Shown here: positions 39,701 to 47,511 of the stretch, in pieces
Position numbering within the stretch: the first letter of the stretch is position 1
How the letters are laid out: each line of letters opens with the position of its first letter
Assembly (NCBI RefSeq): GCF_000423305.1
Contig: NZ_AUHS01000015.1
Span: 101,076 to 165,075 of the forward strand
DNA length: 64,000 bases
Origin: Legionella moravica DSM 19234
GTDB taxonomy: Bacteria; Pseudomonadota; Gammaproteobacteria; Legionellales; Legionellaceae
Reading direction: 5' to 3'
Position numbers and translations under genes: made by a program
Notes under the pieces: model-generated
Seen by the model: only the letters and a program-made list of their open reading frames with translations
What the model was told of the DNA's origin: nothing
Database searches by the model: none

Positions 39701-42453
39701 AATTGTTTAAAAAAATCAATAATGAAGGCAACAAGCTGCAAAAGAAAACGCTAGAAGCATATCAACAATGGATGGAGCGCGAGTATCCGCAACTTATTTC
39801 ATTAATTGATGAGTTAGAGGTTCGAAATTATTTAAATTCAGGTCTTCTTTCATCGGCTATCGTGACAGAAATCAATGCCATCAATCGTAAACTAAATGAA
39901 AAAATTGTATCGATGGATGATCCCAATCTTAACATGATTCCTCTTTCTTCTGATTTATCCAGTAAGAGGGATGCCAATCTTCAAAAAATTAAAGAACAGA
40001 TTTGGATTGATCAGTTCCACAATGAAGAACAGAAACTCAGTGCCCGCACATTTTTTGACATCCTTCAACAATACAAAGAGGGCTTACTGAGTGATCTTAA
40101 GACAGAAGAACTTGCCCAATTAAGATTAGCATTTGCTCCTGTTCAAGAAGCAATGTCCCATATAAACACCGAGTTATCTAATGCGTTGGTCAATGGACTC
40201 AATCAACTTGAAAGCCCCCAGGCAGAAGGGGCTGAGAAAATACAACTAACCGTGAGCCAATTATTGAATCAAGAGCCATTGGTTCATCAATATCTGGAGG
40301 AGCAGAGTAAATTACATGAATTAAATATTCAGGTTATCGACGAAGCGAGAATTCAATTAAGACCTGATGCGTTGCCAGAGGAGCTTCTTCAATCTGACAC
40401 AGAACTAAGATTTAAAACACAGGAGCGTTTTATTCTTGAGCAATCCAGCCGTAGATTGCCAGGACCTGGTGAATTAATATCAACTCAATCATCGTCAACT
40501 AATTCAGCGCGAGGTATGTTTTCATCTGTCCAGGAGTTGAAGTTGTCTTCCTATGCCCGGTTGATGAAAGAACAGTTTAATCAAATCACTAAAAATCAGA
40601 TGTCGCCCCATGTGTTAAACTATTTGGTTAAGCCTGATGAACGGCCTTTACACGATATCAGCGAGAGCGACCCGGCTATGGTTCGTCAGATTAAAATGAT
40701 AGACAATGGTTTATATCATTTAGAGCAAGCTTTAAATCGATTTGAGCAATTGAGTTACACTGACAGCCTGGTTTCTCAGCTAAAAAAAATTATGGAAATA
40801 CAGAACGAGATCAATCAACTTAAGAGTGTATTGAGTGATGTTTCTCCAGAGATAAAAGCGCATTATGGAAAGTTAATTACCCAAATAATTGGTTTTAGCT
40901 CAGTAGTACAAAACATTGAGTACGATCAAGAAGACACTGCGGAATTACAGGATGTGTTAAAGCGTGCAAAAGTAGAAATATTAAGACCTGCTGATTTGAA
41001 TGACCCACCAATACCCGTTGAACTAAATGAACAGGAGCATCCAACCGATGAGGTTGCTGAAGGCAGTTCAACAGCGGTACGGGGAATCAAGTTGGGACTT
41101 AAATATTTGCATTCCGCATCACCTAAATTAGAAAATGCCAGAGTCTACTTGCTTAACCGATATCCTTATTTTTTTAATGCACAACAGGAGACGCTCAGGG
41201 GCTTTTCTCGAGAACAGCTCGCAGATCCGGAGTTTATGCAGAATGAGGTGACTCGTTTAAATCAACTATTGAATAACAATTCGCTTGTAACCTTGAAAAA
41301 TTATGGTGTTTTAAAAGAGTTGTCGAAGCAATTATTCAGAGTCGGTGCACAGTCTGGTGAAATTGCCGGAATGATGAATGCACTGGTGACTCTTGAGTAC
41401 AGAACAATTAAAGAAGTGGCTTATAAAGAATACATACAGAAACTATCTCAAACGGAAGATCTTTTAGGCTTAAAACCAGGAGCCTTAATGAATCAGGGAA
41501 TCGCAGTAGTTGATGAGTTTTTTTTATCTTCTGCTCTGGAATTGGATATGATTTTTGAGGACAAGCTTGCGTTAGTAGATGAAGCCTACTTCCTTAATGT
41601 TCTTTTAGAGCAAACTCAACAGGAACTGGATGACCTTGAGATGAAATTGAAACTAATGCCTTCACATGCTGACTTTGAAATGCTCATTGCAATTAAAAAA
41701 GATAAAATTGCATTTCTAAATGAACAAATTAAATCGTTTGAAGCCAAAGATCTCAAGGAAATAGTCGAGTTATTAGTTGATGATCAATTTGAAGTTGAGT
41801 TACGGAAAATACTGGCTAACTCATTTTTAGATAAACCCATAATGGAGCAATATGAACAGGCTATTAGAGCATTTTATAATACGAATAAAGAGTCCATTCT
41901 GGCTGCCAGTGATATTGGAACTGAACTTGCTCAGAGCTTGCATGAATTTAATGAGAATTCTGTAAAACCCTACAGGATCGTGTATCAAGGCCATTTTAGA
42001 CTTAGCAAATTTGCTGACCGCTTACCTGCCGAAAACCAAAATGTAAAAGATTATATAAACGGCATAACTCGTGTTTTGGCAAATGGAGAGTCTCCTATCG
42101 AGGAGCGGGCTGATTTGGTTAAATCCTTACCTTCTAATTCGACATTTGTTGATACTATAGGCTCTGCAGTAGAGGGTGAAAACTTCCTGATCAAGTTTAA
42201 GCGATTTGTCCAAAGGGTAGTGTCCTCCGTTAGCGAAAGCCTGACCACTGGAGCGAACATAATCTCAACTTACCGTGAGATAAAATTGGAACAACAAATG
42301 AGGCATATTGAAAAATCACTGTCCTTTAAAGCCGGCTTGGTGGATATGAAAAATGGTGCAGTTGAGCCAGCGTCGGAATTAACCTCAGAGCACGAAGAGA
42401 ATGTTGAGGCCAATGATGAGCCTCAACATAATCCTAATTGCAGCACGAGGTAA
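36712..42453 (+). CDS. Very large helical protein with internal tandem duplication; Dot/Icm effector candidate
   Basis: The 1,913-residue protein is highly charged and predicted mostly helical, without signal peptide. It carries a duplicated block of roughly 710-725 residues. The element near residue 40 (GVPFVRIEDDPAQIAALKKV) recurs near 790 (GVPFVNFDQDPPQIVAIKRV). The element near 572 recurs near 1,279 (motifs VVVHIKKLENELLNLQ and PAMVRQIKMIDNGLYHLE). A further pair is LLEQYKGKSFADILEADRVE with ILQQYKEGLLSDLKTEELAQ. The last 470 residues are unique, and the tail is glutamate-rich (ELTSEHEENVEANDEP), as in many Dot/Icm substrates. AGAGGT precedes the ATG. I do not recognise a catalytic domain. 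Large Legionella effectors of similar style exist (SdhA, SidH), but I cannot equate it with them. Confidence 0.8.
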   Translation: MSNPGTTESLESEDQSDLDGYSTGPLDAGPIADPLSMKISKARRSLLQSLQNQLETCLAEQLKPEQTGVPFVRIEDDPAQIAALKKVVNALYHAEEAFKIWEITDNSSLRAKITGAKQHYQAITQVYKSLASLNDATPEIQAIIADNYSLIEPVITATYDAIKNSGWVSEFAEMEVTEQASYLINQGTELIGPVPTDTGTKSNPLLDAFSKLNRLMNVASDSKKSELSPELKQQRTQEFISLLKDLEGNLFIQKLSAKSLAESKAINGLLGWLKTIQENEFEFTRDSIQKYISWSNQYLGPFILAVDQFERQSYLKSGLLSTALCESADRLAKEINKQLSESTLDIDERIQTMDSLKPIREQSIESSQIDNLQAIATATDHIESIGRFFTLLEQYKGKSFADILEADRVELRQIYPDIQFALAHSNLDLENKLTNVLNTAGPTSSSSSWWSLAAGAVNYVSGFVKRGEIDSLFLQEVPMHHFYVEKIQAEHLKFTVAESARGKLEEHAGLTDQTTLDERVQKRSQALRQYVKQPAAKERVHPGDLIPVKATSLNNLRGNITYLQELHLSEKVADVRINIRTLLSRHLSDGNNAYFTGQPPYRIDNNEPEVVVHIKKLENELLNLQNSLLNFESANSNFGVISQAKLFIAIAKSSYQLKYTLTALSPAARSTLAPVISEITAFSTVLSGLNYRSSDMSDAGRLQQLELSTNPSAKEDATNTTAPVETIVEETTAELATIEATPVEVSTAEVTPPVLVNYAKQIAEARSQFLAHLQSSLTAPLARSLVPQSDGVPFVNFDQDPPQIVAIKRVINSMYYAELAIQVANKMNTGSVSTIDKVVLAHQGMVAVSHIYKSVELLRNATPEVRRLIKNNYDFIDPMIKGAENLVKNTGWINQFTIQGTVKSVGSYVGRGLNLFQSDGVYVSDSSSLVNLFSEVPLILNSLSRSLDPNIIRDESKVKITQSQIDSITLIAEKLFEKKGTFFNYVRGTHALISFIELFKKINNEGNKLQKKTLEAYQQWMEREYPQLISLIDELEVRNYLNSGLLSSAIVTEINAINRKLNEKIVSMDDPNLNMIPLSSDLSSKRDANLQKIKEQIWIDQFHNEEQKLSARTFFDILQQYKEGLLSDLKTEELAQLRLAFAPVQEAMSHINTELSNALVNGLNQLESPQAEGAEKIQLTVSQLLNQEPLVHQYLEEQSKLHELNIQVIDEARIQLRPDALPEELLQSDTELRFKTQERFILEQSSRRLPGPGELISTQSSSTNSARGMFSSVQELKLSSYARLMKEQFNQITKNQMSPHVLNYLVKPDERPLHDISESDPAMVRQIKMIDNGLYHLEQALNRFEQLSYTDSLVSQLKKIMEIQNEINQLKSVLSDVSPEIKAHYGKLITQIIGFSSVVQNIEYDQEDTAELQDVLKRAKVEILRPADLNDPPIPVELNEQEHPTDEVAEGSSTAVRGIKLGLKYLHSASPKLENARVYLLNRYPYFFNAQQETLRGFSREQLADPEFMQNEVTRLNQLLNNNSLVTLKNYGVLKELSKQLFRVGAQSGEIAGMMNALVTLEYRTIKEVAYKEYIQKLSQTEDLLGLKPGALMNQGIAVVDEFFLSSALELDMIFEDKLALVDEAYFLNVLLEQTQQELDDLEMKLKLMPSHADFEMLIAIKKDKIAFLNEQIKSFEAKDLKEIVELLVDDQFEVELRKILANSFLDKPIMEQYEQAIRAFYNTNKESILAASDIGTELAQSLHEFNENSVKPYRIVYQGHFRLSKFADRLPAENQNVKDYINGITRVLANGESPIEERADLVKSLPSNSTFVDTIGSAVEGENFLIKFKRFVQRVVSSVSESLTTGANIISTYREIKLEQQMRHIEKSLSFKAGLVDMKNGAVEPASELTSEHEENVEANDEPQHNPNCSTR

Positions 42454-42488
42454 CCTTGTTATACTTTCGAGAACAGTCATCGGGTCTT

Positions 42489-43046
42489 TTATAGAAAGAG
42501 AGAAAAAATACCCATAACAAGGAAAATACCCGCTGCGAAATAATGCACCAGCTTTAAAGGGACTTTAGTAGCAAACCTATTACCTATATAAACAGCCGGA
42601 ACGTCCGCCAATAACATTCCCAAGGTAGTTCCTGCGATAACTAATAATGGTGCGCTGTAATGAGCGGTTAGTGCAACGGTTGCAATCTGGGTTTTATCTC
42701 CCATTTCTGCGAGAAAAAAGGTAAGAAAGGTCGCACCGAATACCCCCAGGCTATGCCCCAAATGCGTTTCATTTTCTTCAATTTTATCGGGTATTAGTGT
42801 CCAAATGGCCATAGCAATAAACGACAGGCCGAGTATCCAGTGCAGTATTGCCGGATCAACTAAATGAGTAATCCACATACCAACCGCTCCCGCCAGTCCA
42901 TGATTAATTAGGGTTGCAAGCAGAATACCAAGAATTATGGGAAGAGGTTTTTGGAAACGTGATGCTAATATCAAGGCAAGTAATTGAGTTTTATCGCCGA
43001 TTTCAGCCAAAGCAACGACACCAATTGATACAAATAACGCGTCCAT
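42489..43046 (-). CDS. Gdt1/TMEM165-family (UPF0016) cation exporter, probably Mn2+
   Basis: The 185-residue, six-helix protein has the two family motifs ExGDKT: ALAEIGDKTQLLALIL in helix 1 and FLAEMGDKTQIATVAL in helix 4. These acidic motifs form the ion path. Bacterial members such as MneA export manganese, and eukaryotic Gdt1 moves Mn2+ and Ca2+. The gene converges on the large helical protein with a 35-base gap and no visible terminator hairpin. No MntR box or manganese riboswitch was recognised upstream. The Mn2+ specificity is from family knowledge. Confidence 0.92.
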   Translation of the reverse strand: MDALFVSIGVVALAEIGDKTQLLALILASRFQKPLPIILGILLATLINHGLAGAVGMWITHLVDPAILHWILGLSFIAMAIWTLIPDKIEENETHLGHSLGVFGATFLTFFLAEMGDKTQIATVALTAHYSAPLLVIAGTTLGMLLADVPAVYIGNRFATKVPLKLVHYFAAGIFLVMGIFSLFL

Positions 43047-43207
43047 ATATAAATTATTATCGATTTAAAAAATTCATTATAATGACTTTAGGTTATAAAA
43101 GTGAATTATCATCGCTTTAATTGTTCCATTTCCGGATAAAATCAGAAAAGAGTATATAATTAGAATATTGTTTGGTAGTAATTAATCACCCGATTATGGA
43201 GATGAGT

Positions 43208-44467
43208 ATGATTAATCCACTGCATTATAAGCCTAAAGGCGATAAGAAAAACTCCGACTATTTTGATGAATACAAAGTTAAAATTTATGAACGACGAATT
43301 GCTTCCGGATTAGAGGAATTATTTGGCGATATGTGCGCCGTTGTTATTCAGGTGCAAACAGGTGATGCAATAAAGTATTTGACCGAGCTGTACTCGATGA
43401 CTCCATATCGTTATGCAAAGAGTTATATTAGCGATACTCATAAAATATATTGTTTAATCAATACAAAACAATCCCCTGCATTGCTGGTTTTAGAGCCGCT
43501 TGACCCAAATTTTAAAGATGATATTACTCGCTTTAATAAAATGTATCCCAATTCGCGAGAAAAATTTAATGCCCGTTACGTGGGTGAAATTTATCAATGC
43601 AAGAATAAGAAAGAAACCCTCAATATATTAGGCTCTCATGGTTTTAGATTTCATGATGCAGCACATGCTGAAAACAAATTTTATTGCAATAAACACATGG
43701 TTTTTACACGCATGTCTGATTTTACCTACAATAGTGTTGGGTACATTGAAAACTCTATTTTTGACCTGGATAGTTTAGAATTAGGACAGCGTTTTTATTT
43801 AACAAAAAAGCAGGAACACATATTAAATCAAGCGGATCAGATGAGTCAGGATAATGGCACAAAAGGATTGCTCAAAGGCATAGATCATATGGCAACTCGT
43901 ATTTTGGCCGGGGAGAGAGAGGATGCCATATTGGAGTTTTTGTGCCTTTCAAAATATTATTTTTGGGGTGCCTATAATATCGCTGATATGAATTCCTCAA
44001 CAAATGTCAATCGCATTCCCCATGGAGATGACATCAGATCACCAGCCAAGGTGTTTACTGCAAATAACATATCGTTTATGGTGAATTCTTTTAAAAATTT
44101 ACCTATGCCTACAGAAACTTTTGTCCTTAATTATGGCAGAAGAATGCATCACATTGCTTATGAGGTAGTTGATGGTGATCATCCTTCAGGTAAAAAAAAT
44201 ATAGATTATGTCATTGAAACTTTGCGTGATGAAATGGACATTAAATTTTTAGCTCAGGTTTTTGGTGCATGCACCGATTCACCTGATTTAAAACAGATAT
44301 TCTCCAAACATTCCCAATATTCCCTTTTAATTACAGAGTATGTTGAGCGCTGCCACGGATTTGACGGGTTTTTTACCAAAGAGAACGTTGCTGCATTAAC
44401 CGAAGCAGCCAGTCTTGATGAGACTTTGGCACAACATCATAAAAAGGAAAGCATCATTGGTGATTAA
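43208..44467 (+). CDS. VOC-superfamily dioxygenase resembling 4-hydroxyphenylpyruvate dioxygenase
   Basis: The 419-residue protein has two VOC domains. The C-terminal half has the HPPD layout of an Fe(II) facial triad: His227 in GIDHMATRIL, His315 in MHHIAYEVVDG and Glu377 in LLITEYVER. It is followed by GFDGFFTKENVAALTEAAS, which aligns by eye with the HPPD C-terminal GFGxGNFKALFEAIE. Legionella has a classical HPPD (Lly, pigment and hemolysis); this is a divergent second family member and may use another 2-oxo acid. The start at 43208 is chosen for GGAG spaced six bases before it; an upstream in-frame start at 43172 lacks such a site. The LprI gene begins 27 bases later and may be co-transcribed. 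Confidence 0.78.
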   Translation: MINPLHYKPKGDKKNSDYFDEYKVKIYERRIASGLEELFGDMCAVVIQVQTGDAIKYLTELYSMTPYRYAKSYISDTHKIYCLINTKQSPALLVLEPLDPNFKDDITRFNKMYPNSREKFNARYVGEIYQCKNKKETLNILGSHGFRFHDAAHAENKFYCNKHMVFTRMSDFTYNSVGYIENSIFDLDSLELGQRFYLTKKQEHILNQADQMSQDNGTKGLLKGIDHMATRILAGEREDAILEFLCLSKYYFWGAYNIADMNSSTNVNRIPHGDDIRSPAKVFTANNISFMVNSFKNLPMPTETFVLNYGRRMHHIAYEVVDGDHPSGKKNIDYVIETLRDEMDIKFLAQVFGACTDSPDLKQIFSKHSQYSLLITEYVERCHGFDGFFTKENVAALTEAASLDETLAQHHKKESIIGD

Positions 44468-44494
44468 TAATTAAGCTAATTGGAGCGGCGAATC

Positions 44495-44896
44495 ATGACG
44501 GTACGGAACAACCTGTTGATTGTGTTTCTTATGCTGGCAGCCATGACTGTTGCACGAGCAGATACCCAGTTTGATTTAAATAAAGAAGCCTGCGAGGCAT
44601 TGAAAAAAGCTGATAATGAGTTGAATCAGGTGTACCAACAAGTTTTGGCTAAATATAAATCAGACAAGGTTTTTATAGACAGGTTTGTCAGTGCCCAAAG
44701 AAAATGGATTGAGTTTAAGGACGCTTATGTTGATTCCATGTACGTTCCTGAGTATCAAGATACTTATGGTTCAGTATTGCCGATGTGTCAATGTTACTTT
44801 ATTGAAAAAATTACTGAAGATCGCACCAAACAATTAAAAGTCTGGATTGATGGAGTTGACGAAGGGGATGTGTGTACTGGAAGCGTAAGTCATTAA
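44495..44896 (+). CDS. Periplasmic LprI-domain (DUF1311) protein
   Basis: The 133-residue protein has a signal peptide (MTVRNNLLIVFLMLAAMTVARA). The LprI-type helical domain shows CEALKKADNELNQVYQQVLA, SAQRKWIEFKDAYVDS and paired cysteines (CQC). LprI of Mycobacterium inhibits lysozyme; other members are general envelope proteins of unknown role. The ATG at 44495 is preferred over a TTG at 44480 because GGAG lies nine bases upstream of it, within the longer frame. It follows the HPPD-like gene closely on the same strand. Confidence 0.85.
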   Translation: MTVRNNLLIVFLMLAAMTVARADTQFDLNKEACEALKKADNELNQVYQQVLAKYKSDKVFIDRFVSAQRKWIEFKDAYVDSMYVPEYQDTYGSVLPMCQCYFIEKITEDRTKQLKVWIDGVDEGDVCTGSVSH

Positions 44897-44925
44897 ATAA
44901 ATCAATAGATGATGCAACGCATTCT

Positions 44926-45077
44926 ATGTACATGACAAAAAAATGGTCATGCCGGCGCAGTGCACATGTGTCCGAAGAAATTGAGCCTCTATCGATCCAA
45001 TCTCCCGCGCGTAGGGTGGGGGAGGGTTTAGGTAGGGGGGTTAAAAATTTGCGCTCAAAAGCACGCTCATTATAACC
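44926..45077 (-). repeat. Interspersed palindromic repeat, copy 3 (left half of a split element)
   Basis: This copy includes the outer end GTACATGACAAAAAAATGG, the core CTCCCGCGCGTAGGGTGGGG, and the tail AAAGCACGCTCATTATAA. It is in the same orientation as the 63.0-kb copy. Its tail stops at TTATAA (45070-45075), where the DUF1566 cassette begins. The missing continuation (TATAAAGGTCTCTTTTTGTC) reappears at 47515 on the far side of the cassette. Confidence 0.75.
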
Positions 45078-45081
45078 CCCA

Positions 45082-45143
45082 TTCCGCACCTGAATTCTGA
45101 ATTACGTCGTTCCCGCCCATTCTGAGTTATCAACGAAGCCATT
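45082..45143 (+). repeat. Left 62-bp inverted repeat arm
   Basis: The arm begins TTCCGCACCTGAATTCTGAA and ends TATCAACGAAGCCATT. Read by eye it is identical, base for base, to the reverse complement of 47446-47507. Confidence 0.95.
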
Positions 45144-45230
45144 ACTTGCAAGCAGGAATCTATAACCACACTTGAACGAAGCGGCTTTCTGCTTCTATAT
45201 TAGCAAAGAACAAGGCCTGACCCTCTTAAG

Positions 45231-45450
45231 TATACTTATTTTAGATTCCGACCTAATGCAGGCATGAGTCTCTATGTTTTTGCTCAAATAGCAGGAATAA
45301 GCCCTCGTCAGATAAATCGTTATGAAAAAGAGTGTTAACAAAATTTTCATTCGAGTGTGTTAAAAACTATTCTACAAAAACAGGAAGTGGGTATTGATGA
45401 AAGTATTTTTGTGAGGTCGGGTAGTAAAAGTTCAAGAAAATCCTCTTAGC
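45231..45450 (+). pseudogene. Remnant of a small XRE-type helix-turn-helix regulator
   Basis: The plus strand encodes RPNAGMSLYVFAQIAGISP followed by RQINRYEKEC and a stop. This is a recognisable XRE/lambda-repressor-like HTH (AQIAGISPRQINRYEK). After a frame change, another coding-like piece follows, SSVLKTILQKQEVGIDES to RSGSKSSRKSS and a stop at about 45450. There is no start codon with ribosome-binding site, and stops interrupt the frame, so it is a relic. It lies just inside the left arm of the cassette, in the position where a controlling gene might once have been. Confidence 0.5.
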
Positions 45451-45690
45451 CTTCTTTTCAGTTTCCTTCATGTTCAGTACTATAGAATATTAAAGGGGAG
45501 GGAATTAGTATCTCCTGTATTTTTGGAGCGCTAGGTCTAAGGTAAAGCTTCAAGATCAGGCCTTGCTTGTTGCCCCCTGGTAAGGCCCCTAGCTAAGAGC
45601 AAGGCCTGTCCCCATAAGTGTGCTACTCAGTCGTTTCTACACTAACGGAGTTTTATTTTACCTCACCTATATTGCATAAGGACATAAAGA
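45451..45690. other. Leader region of the DUF1566 gene
   Basis: No gene is seen. An imperfect direct repeat of CAAGGCCTGACCCTCTTAAGTATACT (first copy near 45211, second CAAGGCCTGTCCCCATAAGTGTGCT near 45600) brackets the XRE relic and this leader. The second copy also pairs partly with AGGCCTTGCTTG near 45560, which would give a stem-loop before the gene. A promoter cannot be assigned with certainty. Confidence 0.35.
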
Positions 45691-47361
45691 ATGGAAGCAC
45701 GTCGTTTAAGAAATGCACTGATTACAATGACTGGCGGATTGGTGCTAATGAATACGGCTTGGGCGGGGGCATCTGTATGGACTTTTGAACCCGTATCAGG
45801 ATACCCGCCTTCGGTGAGTGTGAGTTCTTCAGGAATGGCAATCGTCAAATACACGGTCACCAATCAATCGCATAAATCCCATACACTAACGGTTAGGCCT
45901 ATTCAGGGCATTACATCATCAGGGTGCACGTCAGCCTTAGGATATCATCAATCGTGTACCTTGACCCTGACCGTGGCTGGCAGTGGTTTAAATGGAGATG
46001 TGTTTGGAGGCCCTATACTTTGCGACCAGAACAATTCCAGTCAATGCTATCAACCAAGTCAGGCGAATAGTCTGGCCATTCGCCTGACGCAAATACCTCC
46101 CGTGCAACAATATACGGTTACCTCTTCTGCAGGCAGCAATGGGTCGGTTAGCCCCAGCGGTTCTCAAACGGTGAATCCCGGGACCTCACTAATCTTCACT
46201 GCAACACCTGATACTAATTATGGAGTGGGTCAGTGGCTGGTTGATGGTGCTCCGGTTCAACAAGGGGGTGCTACCTACCAATTAACCAATATCACCGCCA
46301 ACCACACGGTAGATGTGACCTTCGGTACAGTGACACTGACACCAAGCGTATCCATGCTTGGGCTTTCGGTGAATTGCCCTGCCGCATCTATGTCTCCTGA
46401 TTGTGCACAAAAAAACAATGCATTAACCGGAACTCCACGCCAAATTACGATAACCAACACCGGTTCCGGTGAGGCTACTAATGTATTGGTTAGTTCTTCT
46501 GGGTTGCCCTCTGATGCCTCCGTGTCGCCCTCCAGTTGCGCTACTCTTGCTGCTAATGGCGGACAATGTGTGATTACTGTAACCCCTGGAGCCATAGCAA
46601 GCGCTAATGCAAGCAGTGCTCTGTGCACTACAGGAGTGCAGCCCGAAGGGAGTGTCAGTGTGACTGCAGATGGCGGACTGTCTGCGTTAGTAAATGTCTA
46701 TGTCCTGAGTTATGGTTGTATTTATCAAGGTGGCTTCATCTATTCCATAGATGACACAACAACAAATACAGGCAGTATAGGTGGAAAGACGGCAGCAGTC
46801 GGGGACACTTATCCAGGACAAACATCGGTTTCTTTAGCAACTCCTAATTGGGGGGGGGCGGGAACAAGTATTGGTTCTGCTTTATACGAAACCAGCTCTC
46901 AAGGTGCGAATAATGGCAGTGCCAATAGTACAGCCATCATCAGCGCATTAACTACAAACTTCAGCAGCCCGCCTTACAACGGTGCATCCCCCGTTCCTTT
47001 AGTTAATTACGCTGCAGGATTATGCAGTTTGTTGTCCGTTAACGCAGCAGGGGCTACATCCTGTACTTCCCCTAATACCTGTTACACCAATTGGTATTTG
47101 CCAGCCATTTGTGAGTGGGGGCCACTTGGCGCTATCTGTACTTCTGGGAGTACCAATATTCAACAGCAACTCTATGAAAATGTATTGATTCCAAGCGCTA
47201 CTCTTGGGCTGGTAAGTTCAGGCTTCTACTGGAGTTCTACCGAGAACTCGTTCAATCCATTGAACACCGCGTGGTACCAGTTCCTAGGCGGCAGCTTTCG
47301 CAGTACGACCAACAAGGGCGCTCGAATTGGTATTCGGTGTTCTCGGGCTTTAACCCTTTAA
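45691..47361 (+). CDS. Secreted surface protein with InlB-type B-repeat and C-terminal DUF1566 (C-type-lectin-like) domain
   Basis: The 556-residue protein has a signal peptide (RNALITMTGGLVLMNTAWAGA). An Ig-like region spans about 30-145. A divergent InlB B-repeat spans about 148-210 (YTVTSSAGSNGSVSPSGSQT). A second beta domain covers about 215-340 (RQITITNTGSGEATNVLVSS). The C-terminal DUF1566 domain covers about 345-556, with LVNYAAGLCSLL, NTCYTNWYLPAICEW and the ending FYWSSTENSFNPLNTAWYQF. DUF1566 adopts a C-type-lectin-like fold that tolerates variation and is used for binding; in Legionella, diversity-generating retroelements target such C-termini. GC and serine/threonine content are higher than neighbours. 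It is the only intact gene within 62-bp inverted repeats. The ligand is unknown. Confidence 0.85.
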   Translation: MEARRLRNALITMTGGLVLMNTAWAGASVWTFEPVSGYPPSVSVSSSGMAIVKYTVTNQSHKSHTLTVRPIQGITSSGCTSALGYHQSCTLTLTVAGSGLNGDVFGGPILCDQNNSSQCYQPSQANSLAIRLTQIPPVQQYTVTSSAGSNGSVSPSGSQTVNPGTSLIFTATPDTNYGVGQWLVDGAPVQQGGATYQLTNITANHTVDVTFGTVTLTPSVSMLGLSVNCPAASMSPDCAQKNNALTGTPRQITITNTGSGEATNVLVSSSGLPSDASVSPSSCATLAANGGQCVITVTPGAIASANASSALCTTGVQPEGSVSVTADGGLSALVNVYVLSYGCIYQGGFIYSIDDTTTNTGSIGGKTAAVGDTYPGQTSVSLATPNWGGAGTSIGSALYETSSQGANNGSANSTAIISALTTNFSSPPYNGASPVPLVNYAAGLCSLLSVNAAGATSCTSPNTCYTNWYLPAICEWGPLGAICTSGSTNIQQQLYENVLIPSATLGLVSSGFYWSSTENSFNPLNTAWYQFLGGSFRSTTNKGARIGIRCSRALTL

Positions 47362-47445
47362 CCATTTATCCCTTTTCTTGTGACCTTGCTTTGCAAAATG
47401 TGCAAAGCGGGTCATTAATTTTTCGCCTCAATAGGAGCTGCAGAG

Positions 47446-47507
47446 AATGGCTTCGTTGATAACTCAGAATGGGCGGGAACGACGTAATTCAGAATTCAGG
47501 TGCGGAA
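47446..47507 (-). repeat. Right 62-bp inverted repeat arm
   Basis: The arm begins AATGGCTTCGTTGATAACTC and ends TCAGGTGCGGAA, the exact inverse of the arm at 45082-45143. It starts 85 bases after the DUF1566 stop codon. Confidence 0.95.
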
Positions 47508-47511
47508 GTAT

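Noticed and set aside
36712..42453. Identification as SdhA, SidH or SidB
   Set aside because: Size and style are similar, but I see no specific motif that would justify the name.
44872..45089. Overlapping open frames on both strands after the LprI gene
   Set aside because: They translate the interspersed repeat (RRVGEGLGRG and its reverse) and have no independent support.
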